Below, one piece after another: positions 11,791-25,190 of a DNA stretch of 64,000 nucleotides. The notes beneath the pieces were generated by a model that did not search any database, was not told the DNA's origin, and saw nothing but the letters and a program-made list of their open reading frames with translations. The stretch is from Sympetrum striolatum (Eukaryota > Arthropoda > Insecta > Odonata > Libellulidae). Both the position numbers and the translations under genes were made by a program. Within the stretch, counting starts at the first letter, position 1. Each line of letters begins with the position of its first letter. The stretch is from positions 15,810,001 to 15,874,000 of the forward strand of contig OX388348.1 in the NCBI GenBank assembly GCA_947579665.1, in the 5' to 3' direction.

Positions 11791-12760
11791 CCGAGAAAAA
11801 TTTTCAAGGATGTTTGTCAGCTGAGATTCCAACACTTCGGAACCTCATACACGGCGCTTTCACCGTCAAACGGAACTCTCGCAGGTCATAATAAATATAC
11901 CGGAAACTTATCGATACCTCCATCTTCGTATAAATTTAAAATCCGAGCTCTTTCCCTCGTCGACTCTCCTTCGGGAGGATAATCCTTCCACAGCGGCGCA
12001 CCCGCGGACTTTGAAAAACATCTCAATTCCCTATATTGCGCTGATTTGCCGTCCTGATACCCTTCAGATAAGTACGAGGCGGAAATTTCCTCAAAAGAAA
12101 CCCCGGGAAGAAAAACTGTTATGATTCACGTCCGGTCAGAGTCGAATTCCAGCCTATTCAACCCGGCCATCCAAAGGAAACGAAGTGAAATCACCGATTT
12201 ATTTATGCCCCGAAAAAAATCCCCGAATAGGCAACGGGAAATATCTCCCGAAGAATCAGACGACGAGTTTTTCCGAGAGTAATCGGAAAATTTAAAATGT
12301 TTGTTCGGATAATTTATCGGATCGCGTGAGCGGGGGATTATGGAGTGGTTTCGTCTTTATACATATCCGAGCATCTCGCAGAAATGCTCGTGATAAGATT
12401 ATGCTACAAAAGAGATGGCTCTGATAAGTTCCATTTCGCATCCACCGTAAAAATGGCCGTAAAAGCTTTTCGCCCGTCGGGATTTAAATAATAGCGCGGA
12501 ATCCAGACCGAGGACGTTCTCCATCCAATGAAAAGAACGAAAAGATTAATGTCGCCGCATAAATATTGCTATTGTAATGAGCGGCAGTCTTCGTCAAACG
12601 CGTTTTGGGACCACACCGGGCCGCATTACATCGCGGGGCTTTTCGTGAAGTTTATGAGCGAATAATAAGTGATGTAATTTTATGAGATGTTCGTGAATAA
12701 TCATCGACTGGAGCTCCTAAATTTACTGCCCTCCCGAGAACGATGCTGATGTGTAATGTA
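11791..12760. other. CpG-bearing GC-richer island, candidate regulatory DNA
   Basis: Nearly a kilobase of complex, non-repetitive sequence with far more CG dinucleotides than the flanks. No long open frame crosses it. It contains GATAAG-type strings (GTGATAAG near 12390, CTGATAAG near 12420), several TAAT homeodomain cores and a 7-bp inverted pair CGAGCAT/ATGCTCG. Such a mix is common in developmental enhancers, but these short motifs also arise by chance; cross-species conservation would be the real test. Confidence 0.3.
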
Positions 12761-13110
12761 AACTTCAAAAATTAGAATAACGTGATTTAATAAATTGGGC
12801 ACGAATCCATGGGCGTAATTGAATAGCTTGATTTTTATGTGAGCAATCAAGAACGTTCTTTCAAAGGTTCTGGCTCCGACGTAGATCTGAAAGCGGCCTT
12901 TACCCTGAGGAGTTGAGTGGAAATATTTTTCTACAAAAGATTTTCAATAGCTTTGGTATCCAATTACATTCATTCAACAAAATAGAAAGCTCGTATAAAA
13001 CCTCAACGGCTAGAAATATTAACTGTTAACTACTAAAACATTTACTGTCATTATTGCTTTGTTTGTTGAGGATTGGTATAATTAATATATATGAATGTTA
13101 TTCCTCTATA

Positions 13111-13412
13111 TACACTCTGAAAGTATTGCATAATTATTTATCCTGTACCTAGTTCTTCTAATATATTATTCTTTTCACCATTTAGTTAAGAATGCATACA
13201 TGATGAAAACAGTCTGCTCTATTCTAAGAAGCTTGCTAATGAAATAAATATGTATCAAATTATTATTTTCTTCTCTGCATAATTACTTTTACGCCATAAG
13301 ATGAAGATATCATTTTCGATTTAAAACATTAAGAAATAATTCAAAGGAAATTTATCCTTTTGTACTGTTTCAAAGTCACTGTGAGTTAAACTAAAAAAAT
13401 AATAAAACTTAA
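13111..13412 (+). repeat. dispersed direct repeat, copy 1
   Basis: About 300 bases whose landmarks reappear in order at 14673-14968: CTGAAA(G)TATTGC, an AAGAAG..T block, AAATAAAT with ATTATTATTTTC, an exact 17-base match beginning CCATAAGATG (13294-13310 and 14844-14860), and TTTATCCTTT. Offset is about 1550-1562 bases. No terminal repeats, tRNA-like head or coding remain, so the family is unknown. Confidence 0.65.
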
Positions 13413-14672
13413 TACGAGAAAATATTCATTGTAACTTATATCCCGATGTAATTTCGATCATGGTAAATAATATACGTTTCCTGATATGGCTTCAATGATG
13501 TAAATAATCAAATTAGAATGAATCTGCATCAAAATAAAGAAATAAATTTTAGCCTGAAATGGGTATTTTGCAGTAATTTATAAAACTAATTTACCTCAGT
13601 CATGCGATAGTGACTGCACCATATTTATAAGATGCTACCCTGGCTTATAACTTAAATACTGCTTTGAAGCCTTAGAACTCGGAATATAGTGTTAATCAAA
13701 ATGTAAAATCTGAGTTATTATCTCAATAAATAGACTGTGAATTAGACGGAGGAAGCCGGAATTCTTATATTCCAAATCAGAACGTACATCAATTTAAAAC
13801 AGAAAGCGTCGAGAGAACGGAAAAAGTTCGGAATCGAATCTGAATTCGGTCTTATTAAGCTATAAATTGAAGGAAATTAGCTCCTTTCCTGGAACTCTCG
13901 ATCAAAACCTACGATTAACTATTTCGTTTCTTCCCATCCGAGTATTCCGAGCTGTGAACGTTGGAGACCCGTTTCCTTGGATTCCGTAATCCGGAAGGAA
14001 TCCAAAAGTAGGTTATTCTAGAAATGGATCATTATTCAAAAATCTCCGGATGACAAAGTGTACGACCGGCGCCAATTGAGCCGTTCTAAAGACCCCGTCC
14101 GAGTACGCTGTAGGTTCCGCTTAGATACGCATTGATGTTCCCATAAACCCCGTTCGCGAGAACGAGTTGGCGATGCATTTTGTTTCGGAAAGTGGAGCGA
14201 GCCTTTCTTAACGGCGTCGTATCGCGGATTGCCTTTCAGTCGACAGAAAAGTTGAGGCGATTTCCTATTCATGGCGGTGTTAGCGCAACTGCCCATACAT
14301 TTATCCCACCTTTTGCAGACCGGAAGGAATAGGGGATGAATCGCCACGCGCGTAACTAAAATTTGCCTTTCCTACGCGGACTAAATTCTCTTGTACGCTA
14401 CATATTTTTATCGCTTCCCAAATTCGAGTATAACTCGGCATGTAAAGCGCAAGTATCTAGTACTTTTGAGCCATTGTCAAAGACATTACGTACCTTATCG
14501 CTTGCTACATGCGTTGTAAAATCTGATGAAGTGTGCGAGTGTGAAACTACGGTTCTGTTTTAGAGAATTGACGGTGTGAAGTAAGTATCTTTCAGCAGAT
14601 AAGGTCAAATATCTATGTAATTATAAGTAATGGCGTGATGCGATTGATATGCAATAATGCCGTTGGTTTATA
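13413..14672. other. spacer between repeat copies, with a GC-richer block
   Basis: About 13740-14360 is richer in GC and CpG. It carries a 103-codon minus-strand open frame (14036-14347) with no domain I recognise and no coding support. The remainder is AT-rich. If the flanking repeats were paired long terminal repeats this would be the internal region, but it shows no gag, pol or primer-binding signal. Confidence 0.4.
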
Positions 14673-14968
14673 TTCACACTGAAAATATTGCGTAGTTATT
14701 TAATGCTATGCTGTACTTGTTCTTCGTTCTTTTGATATTTTTTCCTATATATCAATGAAAAAACTGTTTTTTTCTGTTTTAAGAAGATTTCCAAAGAAAT
14801 AAATAAATTATTATTATTTTCGTGCCTGGTCAAATAATTAATTCCATAAGATGAAGATATTGAGTAGAATTTTGATACTTAGAAATAATATAAAGAAAGT
14901 TTATCCTTTATCGAGGATCGTCTTAAATTTACTGATAGTCGAACCACAAAATGATAATTAAATTTCAA
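14673..14968 (+). repeat. dispersed direct repeat, copy 2
   Basis: Partner of 13111-13412, in the same orientation and diverged by substitutions and small gaps. The 17-base exact match lies at 14844-14860. Confidence 0.65.
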
Positions 14969-17900
14969 TGTTAGGCTTTGTTTAACGTTAATCATATTTA
15001 GATTGAATAAAAATAATTGTTAATTGTTGACGTAATCTTATAAATGCGGTGCAGATCACGGTTCAAATTACACTGGTTAGAAATTACTTCGATTGCTAAA
15101 ACACATTTACTCCTTTAAGTATGTAATAAATAATTATCAAGAAAACTAAGAGAGTTCTTCCAGTTTCTAGGAACATCGAATGAAATACAAGTGAAATTTA
15201 TATAAAATATTAAGTTTTGGATTTCTAATGATTGATTTAATGTTAATATATTCGAAGATTTGATAATAAGGGATTTTTTGAAGTGGTGATTGACGTAATC
15301 ATATGAAATAGAATCGTTAAAGTAGACTCGATTTTCAGAATCTAACGATTACGGTTTGCAATTTGAAATGGTAGCGTAATAATTCGCTATAAAAATAATA
15401 AAAAGTCTTTATTTGGGAGATAGAGAAATGAAGTATACTCATCCATCCAACCCAATTTCATATTTAGTACACTTATTTATTTTAAAGTGATAGGATGTAA
15501 TCAACCTAAGAGGCTCATTAACTGCCTTTTTCTTTTCATCCAATTTAAATTCTTCTTAAAGAGAAGAATCTGCACGTATTTCTGAATGCCTTTGAACAAT
15601 TCAAATTATCAACATACCACCCTTTTGCTTATACCGAAGAAAAGGTCTCTTACATTTACATTAGTATACATTCAAATGATCAAAGGTGAAAGATTTGACT
15701 AATAGGGGATAATTATGTAGCTTTTAGTGAAAGATTTTCTTTGATATTTCCAAAAATTACCACAAAAGTTGAATGTAATGAAAATTATGCATCGCAGCCC
15801 CAAAAATAGCAAAGGTTTCACCTGTGGTAAACTGATAAGTCAGAGGAAATGAACCTACTTTTCCACTTTTATCATTATTCAAGTAAATTTGCATGAAAAC
15901 TGATTTAATTTTTAACTTTTTGGCATATATTTCGATAGTAACAGTACGACATATAATTTCTCAGCAGGTTTAATGGAACCAACTTCAACCCTTCCTGAAA
16001 CCGCCACTTAAAAAGCTGTTACATACGATAAAACAATTGGCCGGAAGAAGAATGCTAATTCAAAGAGCGGATCCAAAATAATACGCGAAACATTTAAATG
16101 AGGTCAGCGTTGTATTGCGGTACTGGCTCATTTCCTCAAGTAGGCCCACTGTAGAAATAATTGTCTCGTCCGATAAGAGAAAGCGTTTGTGGGCAGGACG
16201 CACGCGCGTTGCGTGGGAAAATTCACTCGGCGTCAATAGCGGGAGATGGAGTGATATGCGATCTCGCCACTCGCGGTATAAATATTAATGCATCCTTCCG
16301 CGACACCGTTCCTTCGCGATTACAAAAACTCGCTAATGGCCAGAATCAATGAGCTCGCTGGCTCTAAATATTTTCGCTTTACCATTTCGGTGTGAATAAA
16401 TTCTCATTTTCCGAACACTGAGTCACATAGAAGTCCACATATTTTCTTTTTCAGATAAACTCCTTTCTAGCGTCATTATAAGTAACGGAAGTAGGAAGAA
16501 TGATAATATGATATATTTAAGTTCATTTTCCAAGAATTTTTATAAAAAATGGCTTCAACATTTACAGGTGACTGAAATAATTGCCCGCTAATGGCTTTAA
16601 TCAATGCGAGCGGATGCTGAAAACATTTCTGCATTAATTATTTTACCACAAGGTGATACTAAATTTTAAAATTTCTTTTAATGTGAAATTCTTTTCAACA
16701 TTTTTCAATTGACGCCATAATAGCTCACGAAGCTGACTATTATTTTACTCAATTTTTTGCCCTCGAATTACCAACCATCAAAGAGATTTCTTTTGCAAGC
16801 ATGCGACTTTTCAGAGTATAACTCTACCATCAAACTTGTTCATCTTAAGCCATTATTCTTTCGAGCCAGTACTAAAGCCATGAAAATAGCATTGCTGCAT
16901 TTAAAAGAGTTTCGACTTCCATTTCACATTACAAGTCCAAACCTTCTCTTTATAAAATTCTATTTAACTAAAAGATCATTCAAAAATGAATATAAATGAC
17001 GAATTTATAAGGAAAAGAGAAAATCATGTATACTCATTGAGGAGAAATTCAAATTTACCGTAACTTGCTCCAGTGCCTGTAATGATTGATCGCTTTGCTA
17101 AGCAGCATTTCAGCGGAAATATTTGGCATCTATCCTTTTCTAAGGATATTAAGAAATTCACATCCAAATGTTTTAGTTTCCAATTAGCAGTTTCCTCTCC
17201 GTATTCATAAAATATTTATATTAAATGAAAATCTGACACCAACTGTAAATCTTTTACAATACTAACGAAATGTATCAGTTGTTTCTTCATGTAGAACATT
17301 CAAGAGAACCGAGCAAAAAAATTAATGATAAAGGAACGAAGAATTCCGCAAAAGTCTCTTCCAAATGTGTGAACGGTTTCATCTCACCCAATCAATATAA
17401 GAGACATATATCACTCATGTGGTAAGGTGTAAGTCAGGCATAGCTGCTGAAACTTGTCGCAGTAAATATTTGGTGAGAAATATTTGTTAAGTATTCTTTC
17501 CTTTGTCATTTACAAGGATTTTCACAAGGTGACAGCTTCGTCGAAAGGATATGGTGATTCCATTATATATATCCCGTTTTTAAATTGGTTCTCTAAATAT
17601 TCGGGTATGCAGGAAACATAGATTCCCATCTCCCAAAGGCTAAGCAGTAAACCAGTCCCTGCTTTCTCATCCAATACGGATTTACGAACTGGCGCAGGAT
17701 TTTCTTAGCAAATGATGGTATAGCTTTCCGTTTACATTTGACAATACATTTAAAAAGGGAAAAAGCACAGGTGTCAAGGGCGTAGCGAAGGCTTCTATAA
17801 GGGGATGGGAGACCATTACGAGTTTTAAGAGGGCCCAGCGAATACTGAAGACGTGCTAAGATTTCGCTACATCACAGATGTACAAATGAAAATTTTCACC

Positions 17901-20900
17901 TAGGCTTATTGAGAGAAGAAATGATTATTTTATAATATTACAATACTCGAACCATCTACAAAATAGATTGATTTCGTGATTATAATAAGAGATTTGTAAC
18001 TGTCCAACTTTTCAAATGACATCAGCGATTACTGGTATTAGAATCGCTTCCAGCATTTCAATCTGAGTTACAACATCATTGCAAAAACCATACATATAAG
18101 AAAATAATGGCATATATATAATAAATGAAGCCTTTAGTAGCTCTAAAATACATAAAATATCTGAATATTAAGAAAATTTACGAAGCATGTACTATTTTCC
18201 ACAGTTTATAATGGAAATATATCAATAAAATAAAATATTTCATGCTTCATTAATATGTTTTGATAAAATTCCACAAAACAACGTCTTCCTCCGTGGAATT
18301 TATATTAATCTAAATATTGTTTTAGGGAGAAAAATATTTATCGAATAAAGCCATTTACCCTTTTACGGTGACGAAATTTCTAGTTGAAAAAAAAATTATA
18401 ATCGTTATCAAATATCTACCTAAATCTCAAATAAGAACTTCAGGTTGTTTTCTGGAAGAATTTTTACAAGCAGTGAACAATCCTGGAATTTCAACCATAT
18501 AATTGGACAACAGTACAGCTATTCATACACTTAGAAAATCGTGCAGTGCAGAATGCTCTTTCAGTTCACAGGTCAATTTTACTTACTGCTGATAGGGGTA
18601 AAATAGCTTTATAAATAATGTGCATTTTCCCAATTTGATCATCACACTCCAATTCTATAAAATAAATAGATATTTTTCCTCGGAGACACCCTTTTAACAT
18701 AATACCTAACGCCCTCCCTGGCAAAATTACACCCTGACGGAAACACTTTTGGTTTATGATGATTAAAAATCACGATACATTCTGCTCTAGCGGTACTATT
18801 CCGTCCATAAATCCATTCCGCCTAAGCGAAAGGTCATTTAAGTAAACAAGGCAACAAAACGAAACCCATCTCCACCTGGATGAAATTCACATGACTCACG
18901 GACAATATAAATTTCGCTGGGAGGGTGATCTTGCGCCCGGAGCGGAACCTTCAGCACTTTTCGACAGATTTATAACCTCCCCGCCTATCTTAACCATTGA
19001 TTTAAAAATTCAGTCGATTTTATGAAACGAAATCAGCGCTGTTCATTTCCATGAATTTGAGCTCGACGCTTCCCTTGCTGTCTTAATTACGATTAGGAAC
19101 GTGATGGAAGATTCGGTGGACTATTTGCTCCTCTTGCTTACGAGAGGTAATTCGAGATGATGGTTATGGCCCTGCGAGGAAACGAGTTCCTGTTGTACCC
19201 CTTCGAAAGCAAGGCGGCTATTACTTTTGCGAAATAATATGAGGAAACCGTTATGCACTGCTAAATTTTAGTGTATATTTCCTCATTTCAGCCTTTAGAT
19301 ATTCTATAACTGAGGTAGAAAAAAACTGAAGCTCTCGCGAGTATTCCTCGTTTATGACGACCATCTTCTTTTATTAACGGCCCGAGGGCTTTTTCGGAGG
19401 TAGTTGAGTGTGCGATAATGGCCTTTATTCTTGCTTTACTCAAGCTTCTATAGCATCATGAGAAGCAACCGAGATGAGCTACAGAGTCAAGATTTCCGGT
19501 ATTTTTTGGACATTTTTCACAAATTTTGAATCAAAATTATCTGAAAGTGAATTTTAATTTGTTGGTGATAAAATTGTACCAATTTTGCAAAATTAGACAA
19601 GTCAATGGACAATTTTATTTACCAAAAGTTTCATAAACATTGCGTGAGGGAGCATTCCACTAAAATCTATTTCTAAATTTCGTGCATTGAAACGCGACAC
19701 GATTGTTTGCAGAAATAAATATTTCGAATTGGTTCACAAAATTTGAAGCGATGCTAAAAAATGAAAGGGCTTCAGGCGTCACTTGGGGAAACTTCAAGTT
19801 AATATACTTTACTCATCCTATGCTACATCCACATCATTAAGATATCTAATCTTTTAACATCCTCACTTAGCGGGACCCATGTTTCACATAAATAGAATAA
19901 TACACTTCAAACTAAAGAGTATAAGTCTTTTCGTGATATCCTTATTCTTCATCAGCTCTCTTACTAGTTCATGAATATTTTATTAAATACTGCTATTCCT
20001 GTTTCAGCATAACTTCTGCTTCTTCCATCTTAAGAATAATACTGCGTAGAGTAAGATTTGCTCCAGTCTATTTACTCTTCTATTCAAGTTTCATTAGTTC
20101 ATTCCTTTGCAAAATTTAAATTCCTTTTACCAGGAACAACAACTTTAAGAGAGCTAAACGTTAATATGAAATAACAGGATAAAAACTACGAGACATCAAT
20201 GATACTTTTTGCAAACAATGATCACTTAAAATAGCATTATGAACAGTTTTTCATTATTCCGTAAAAAACTGTCGGGAGGGATTCGAGTGGAAAATGCCCC
20301 ACTAGAAGGCAACCGATGGCATAAATCGATTGAGATCACCACAAGGTAACTTACATTATAAAAGGCAGCGGTGCGTGGCGTTCCCATAGCCCCTGAGCAT
20401 CCGCGAGGTTTTTTCCAATCGCAGTCGATTAACGCTCTAAATATGACATATTTATTGATTCAGAGGAAGCAAAATCAATCTTTTGTATGTTCACATTTCT
20501 AAGTATCGAGTTTCTCTTCTGGTTTGAAACAAGGAAGCATGAAAATTTATGACCAACCTACAGACATCAGTTAGGAAACGGAAATGTGATTGTAACATCC
20601 TGTTTACACTGCCAGAATAACTTAGTCGTTTCTGAGAGCTGGTCTATTATGTTTGCTTCAACATTTTATTTTAAATGTTGCAATAAAGACCTCCTAAAGT
20701 CCATCAAATGAAGAAATAGGTGAATTACCAAAATGTAAGAATATCTATCTAGATATTTTAAACTCTTAAACTCTTGATTGATCAAATAGTCAATGAATAT
20801 CCAAAGCTAAATATAACGAAGACTAGTTAAGGAAGATACAGCTTCAGAGAACAGAAACTAAAAATATTACTTCCCCAGTTCTCCATCGCTTTACATTTAG

Positions 20901-20930
20901 ACCGGCTTTTTAATGTGATCAAGGTCTTTT
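14969..20930. other. long non-coding stretch with two GC-richer islands
   Basis: Mostly AT-rich. Two patches, about 16000-16370 and 18800-19440, have higher GC and CpG and look non-repetitive. The 80-codon frame at 16757-16999 and the 63-codon frame at 16161-16352 have no recognisable product. I see no mobile-element ends here that I can defend. Confidence 0.4.
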
Positions 20931-20986
20931 GATCTGTGGTAGAGCCATCCTGCGCCATCTATTGGATGAAGCGTGTACCACAGATC
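20931..20986. repeat. hairpin with 11-bp perfect arms
   Basis: GATCTGTGGTA (20931-20941) pairs perfectly with TACCACAGATC (20976-20986) around a 34-base loop. The loop contains GCGCCATCTATTGG (20952-20965), whose complement matches the CTCF core at 13 of 14 positions. Confidence 0.6.
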
Positions 20987-23947
20987 CGCCTGCCGAAGCT
21001 GCTTCAAGCATTGAACTCTCCGAATCTTTATGGATGTAATTTTTTTAACTTTATGTAGCAAAAATGTTTATAAGTATCCTTTTGCTGATCTTCTTTACAC
21101 CTGAAAGTTTGGTGTTTCGTATCTAAATATTTAATCAACGAAGATTTAATAACTAAATTTTATTTTGCCTTGATACCAAAGCAGCCTATATATATTTTGT
21201 GCCCACCATTCCCAAAAATATTTTGAACTTTTTCAGTGAAAAATACGATTTGAATCATTAGCTGATACCCTCTAATATAAAATAATAATCTTATTTAATA
21301 AGGATGCCGATTCCTACTTAATAACAAGATTTAAGAGCAATAGAACACAAAACCTAAGTTTCCGATTTTGAATATTAAGGAAATGCATAATTCGAGTCGC
21401 AGAAAATTCATGTCTAATTATAAAAGGAATTATTAAATAAAGACAATTAATGAAATAAAAAATATGCTTTCAATTTTAACGCTATTAATTTTAAAGTAAA
21501 TCCTTTGGAATAAATTTGAAATTTACTTATGCTTACTTGAAATTTACTTCTTTAAAATTATTTTCTTGGGACGATATTCCATATTATTCGAATTTACTAT
21601 CATGAACTTACTTAAAGCAGGCAAAAAAAAACACTTATATTTTGCCCTCACTCAAAATTCGCTCCCCTTCCAGTAAATAAGATTTAATTTTGAATAATTG
21701 AATTTTTTGCTGAATTTCATATGAGCAATAAAATCTGCGAAGAAACCGTACTGAAACCAAAAGATGCGAGTACAAAATCAGTTACACTTGAAAGTAAACT
21801 GCTTCTTTATGACTCGAAAATCAATATTTCACGCTCTAGCAGCCGAACGAATAGTAATTAATATATATTTATCATTAGACTCTTTATATTAAATGAGGAC
21901 ATCAAATTTTTCTAATTTCAAATTTCTTGCGTAGGTACTACATTTACTTTTAAATCGAAAGAATAATTATTTCTAATGACCGAAGCTTTTAAAACATCAG
22001 TATATTATATCTCTAAGCTATACTGTTAGAGAAAGAAAATATGTTGCATGTTATTTTACTCAACTACATCAGCATACGCCTTTTTACAAGATGGAACAGT
22101 TTTCTTTTCTTTGAAAAAGTCAAAAGTTACGTTAGGAGTACCAATCAATCATCATAGAAAATGGTCATGCATCATAAGAGAGGAAAATCAGCATTTCGAG
22201 GTCTCCCGGATGAGCCGATAATTATTAATGTCTAGTAAGAATAATTAATTCTCAGAATCTATCGCCCCAGCCCAAATAGGAAAAATCTAGAAATAATGAT
22301 AGCATTCAATATTGTAGCCAGAGGGCGAACCGAAGACACCGCGCGCTATACCACAATCCCCTAGAGCTTTTACCAAAATACAATGTCTAATAATCTTAAA
22401 TCACTTCATGCCTCCCAATATCTCAAGCGCAAAAAATAAAATTTCGTACTGAGCGGCTGGAGATTCGGAAGATGAGGAAAAAATTATGTGGAATGTCCGG
22501 AGGCGGGTGAAATGGTGCCAGAAGATGAAGGCGGTTCGAGCCTTTGATATCTTAATTGCCACTCCGTAGACATAAATCTTGCTCTTATCTGAGGATTACG
22601 AATATTCACATCCTGGGGAAGACGTAGAATTTTGGGATTCGAAATCTAAGTGGGAAAACAATAAGCATAAAATAGGAGAGGACGATGAAATATCCAGGAG
22701 AAACAAATAAGAATTTTAAATGAGTGGTATGAGCGGTATGGTCCATATTAGTTGTGTCGCTAAACGCATTGAAATCTTAAGATGCATTTCAGAGAATTCT
22801 CTGAAAAAGACGTTACCAGCAGTCGTAGCGTAAGAGCGTCATACATCAAAAGGTACTGAAGTAATGTCATTAATTGAGGTCCGTCACATCTTACAAAAAT
22901 TGAATTAATTGCCATGTTGAAAGTAACATTTATAAATAATTGTTCTTGATTTTGAGTCTTTTTGATTCATCAATTATCCCTGACTGTAAGAAGCGTCACA
23001 ATTCCTGAAATTTAAATAAATATCTTCGTTTTAAGTCCACATAAATAGTCTTCATATAATGATACTACAAGAATCCACAATAACTGTTACTGACTCTTCT
23101 GTGCAGAGGTTTGGATAGATGAACTGAATGTCTTAATCCTAAACGTTTAGAATGCATACGTCATATAAATTAAATCGGAAAAATAATCATCTTCTAAAAA
23201 CAAAATCAATAAATAAATGCAAAAAGAGTCTTCGAAAGAGAATCTCTTCTGAAAAAAATTGCCAACTTGCAAATACAATACATAATAGTACATGCATAAC
23301 CTACATTACATTATCTGCTCAATTAAATTTCTTTCCTTTGAATATAGCATTAATTGACCATCTTTACATTTAAAATCCTGAAACAGTACCTTTAAAACCT
23401 AACAGAACGGTGTAAAAAGAATAGAGCAAAAACTCGTTTTCTTATTCGATCGTAACCTTATATAACCTTATAAGCAAATAAAAGTAAGGATTTCCGGATA
23501 AATGTCCAAGAATAGAAATGGATCGAGACATCTGGGTAAATCGGGAAGTAGAGTGTCTACAACAGAGCAGAGATATGTATGTACCTATATCACACTTTCA
23601 TTGTTCTATGTAATAGTATACTCTCAGTATGACTATGCATAAGAGAGCGGAGGAGCGCTTTATTCGAAAGGAAAAGTGCTTTCATATTCTAAATCATTAA
23701 ATATCACCAAGTATAACCTATGCAACAAATGTAATCATATGCCTATACGTATCAAACAAACATCCCATATCTCATGCTAAGTTTATGTAGCAAAAGTATT
23801 ATTTACGCAATTTATTTGACTTCTTGATTTTAATAATCCTCATTATTGTATCACACAACACTTTGACCAAATAAATTGCAGTTAAATATATCTTTAATAT
23901 TTCCCATAACCCCAGTACTGTCATGAAAGGAAGAATATAATTCATAT
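20987..23947. other. AT-rich stretch, nothing recognised
   Basis: Low-GC sequence with stops throughout. A modest GC rise near 22180-22560 carries no open frame of note. A lysine-rich 73-codon frame (23152-23373) looks like a by-product of A-rich composition. Confidence 0.45.
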
Positions 23948-24049
23948 ATTTTTATGGAGTCAATAATTTCTTAGATGATCGATGGAAATCAAAATGTATC
24001 GAAGAAATTATTTTAGCAGACAAATCGACTCCATTAAACCCATAAAAAT
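23948..24049. repeat. imperfect foldback hairpin
   Basis: Outer arms ATTTTTATGG (23948-23957) and CCATAAAAAT (24040-24049) are perfect complements, and inner arms AATAATTTCTT (23962-23972) and AAGAAATTATT (24002-24012) are too. AGTC after the left outer arm has a partner GACT before the right outer arm. The right side has about 20 extra bases. It may be a small decayed foldback element. Confidence 0.5.
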
Positions 24050-25091
24050 AAGTTTATTAAAATATATGCATATAACTCTAGATTCAAAGTAAGAAATAAA
24101 ACTAATATGTTCGACCTCGACTTTGTGGAAAGGTGCCATACTTAATGAATAAAAAACTTAGTAATATATTTGGCGCAACTACTTTCATCTGCTTCTACAA
24201 ATCATTAGGCGAGGATGTTGTCTACATGTAGACAAAACTAGTCACGCTATATACATATTCCGTAAAAATTACTATCTTATTCTATTACTTAGGTACGACC
24301 AAATTCATATTCAAGTTCTACTTGCCATGCAATAGCTTCCCACGCGTCCAAAACTTTCTCCGGATGAGAAAACTCGCGTGTCATTTGTACATATTTCTAT
24401 CCGGAATACTTGGAAGGTATTAATCCGTAGCGAAGCTGAGCCACTGACCCCCTTTGTATTCGGAGAGGGAAAGATGCTCGCTTTGGTTGCTTATGCATGA
24501 GCGGCAGGTGCGACCTGCGTGAAAGTCACCGTGGCATGAACAGGTGAGGAAATAAATAAATATTTGTCGTCCTCTGGACAGCTCCTCCGGACGAAACTAC
24601 GAAAATCGTTATCAAAAGCGCTTTCCCAGGATTGTAAATGATTTTAATATTTACTCGAGAATTTCCCAGCGTCGCTTGTTTAAGATTTTAATCGTATTGC
24701 CGCTGTGGCAGGCCGGGAGCATTTTTTGTACGTGGAATGCTTATTATTATCAACAGTTGATAAATAACAGTAAAGGTGTAGGGAATAAGTGTATAACTTT
24801 GACGTAAACGGATATTAAATAGGACGAAAAATACCAGAGCATTAAAAAATATCATGAAAAAGTTAGGAACTACTTACTTCCAAGTGATGTTGTCTTACTA
24901 CGGGGAAACCTTAGACCGAGCCTCTGATTTTTCTGAAGCATTCGTAACCAAATCACCTGAAAAATAACCACCCCAATCATAACTGTAAATCCAAATTACT
25001 GTATTGTGCAAAATATTGTAAGATATATGACGATTTTTTATACTTATATCATATATCACAAAATGTAGTATTTTGTAAAAATTTTAATAAT
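24050..25091. other. AT-rich DNA with a GC-richer island at 24350-24740
   Basis: The island is non-repetitive, has no useful open frame, and contains a palindromic E-box pair GCAGGT-GCG-ACCTGC (24504-24518) with a further CAGGTG at 24541-24546. CAGGTG is the core of sites bound by Snail-type and some bHLH factors. Regulatory use is inference. Confidence 0.3.
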
Positions 25092-25190
25092 GTTTTAAGT
25101 TTTGTATTTTAATTTATTGTATTTATTTCATAATTTTGTATTTTATCTTATTATTTTTTAGATTATTGAATTTATTTCATAATTTTGTAA
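25092..25190 (+). repeat. two-copy 49-bp tandem repeat, AT-rich
   Basis: Positions 25116-25140 and 25165-25189 match at 24 of 25 bases, 49 bases apart, within a TTTTGTATTTTA-rich tract. Confidence 0.7.
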
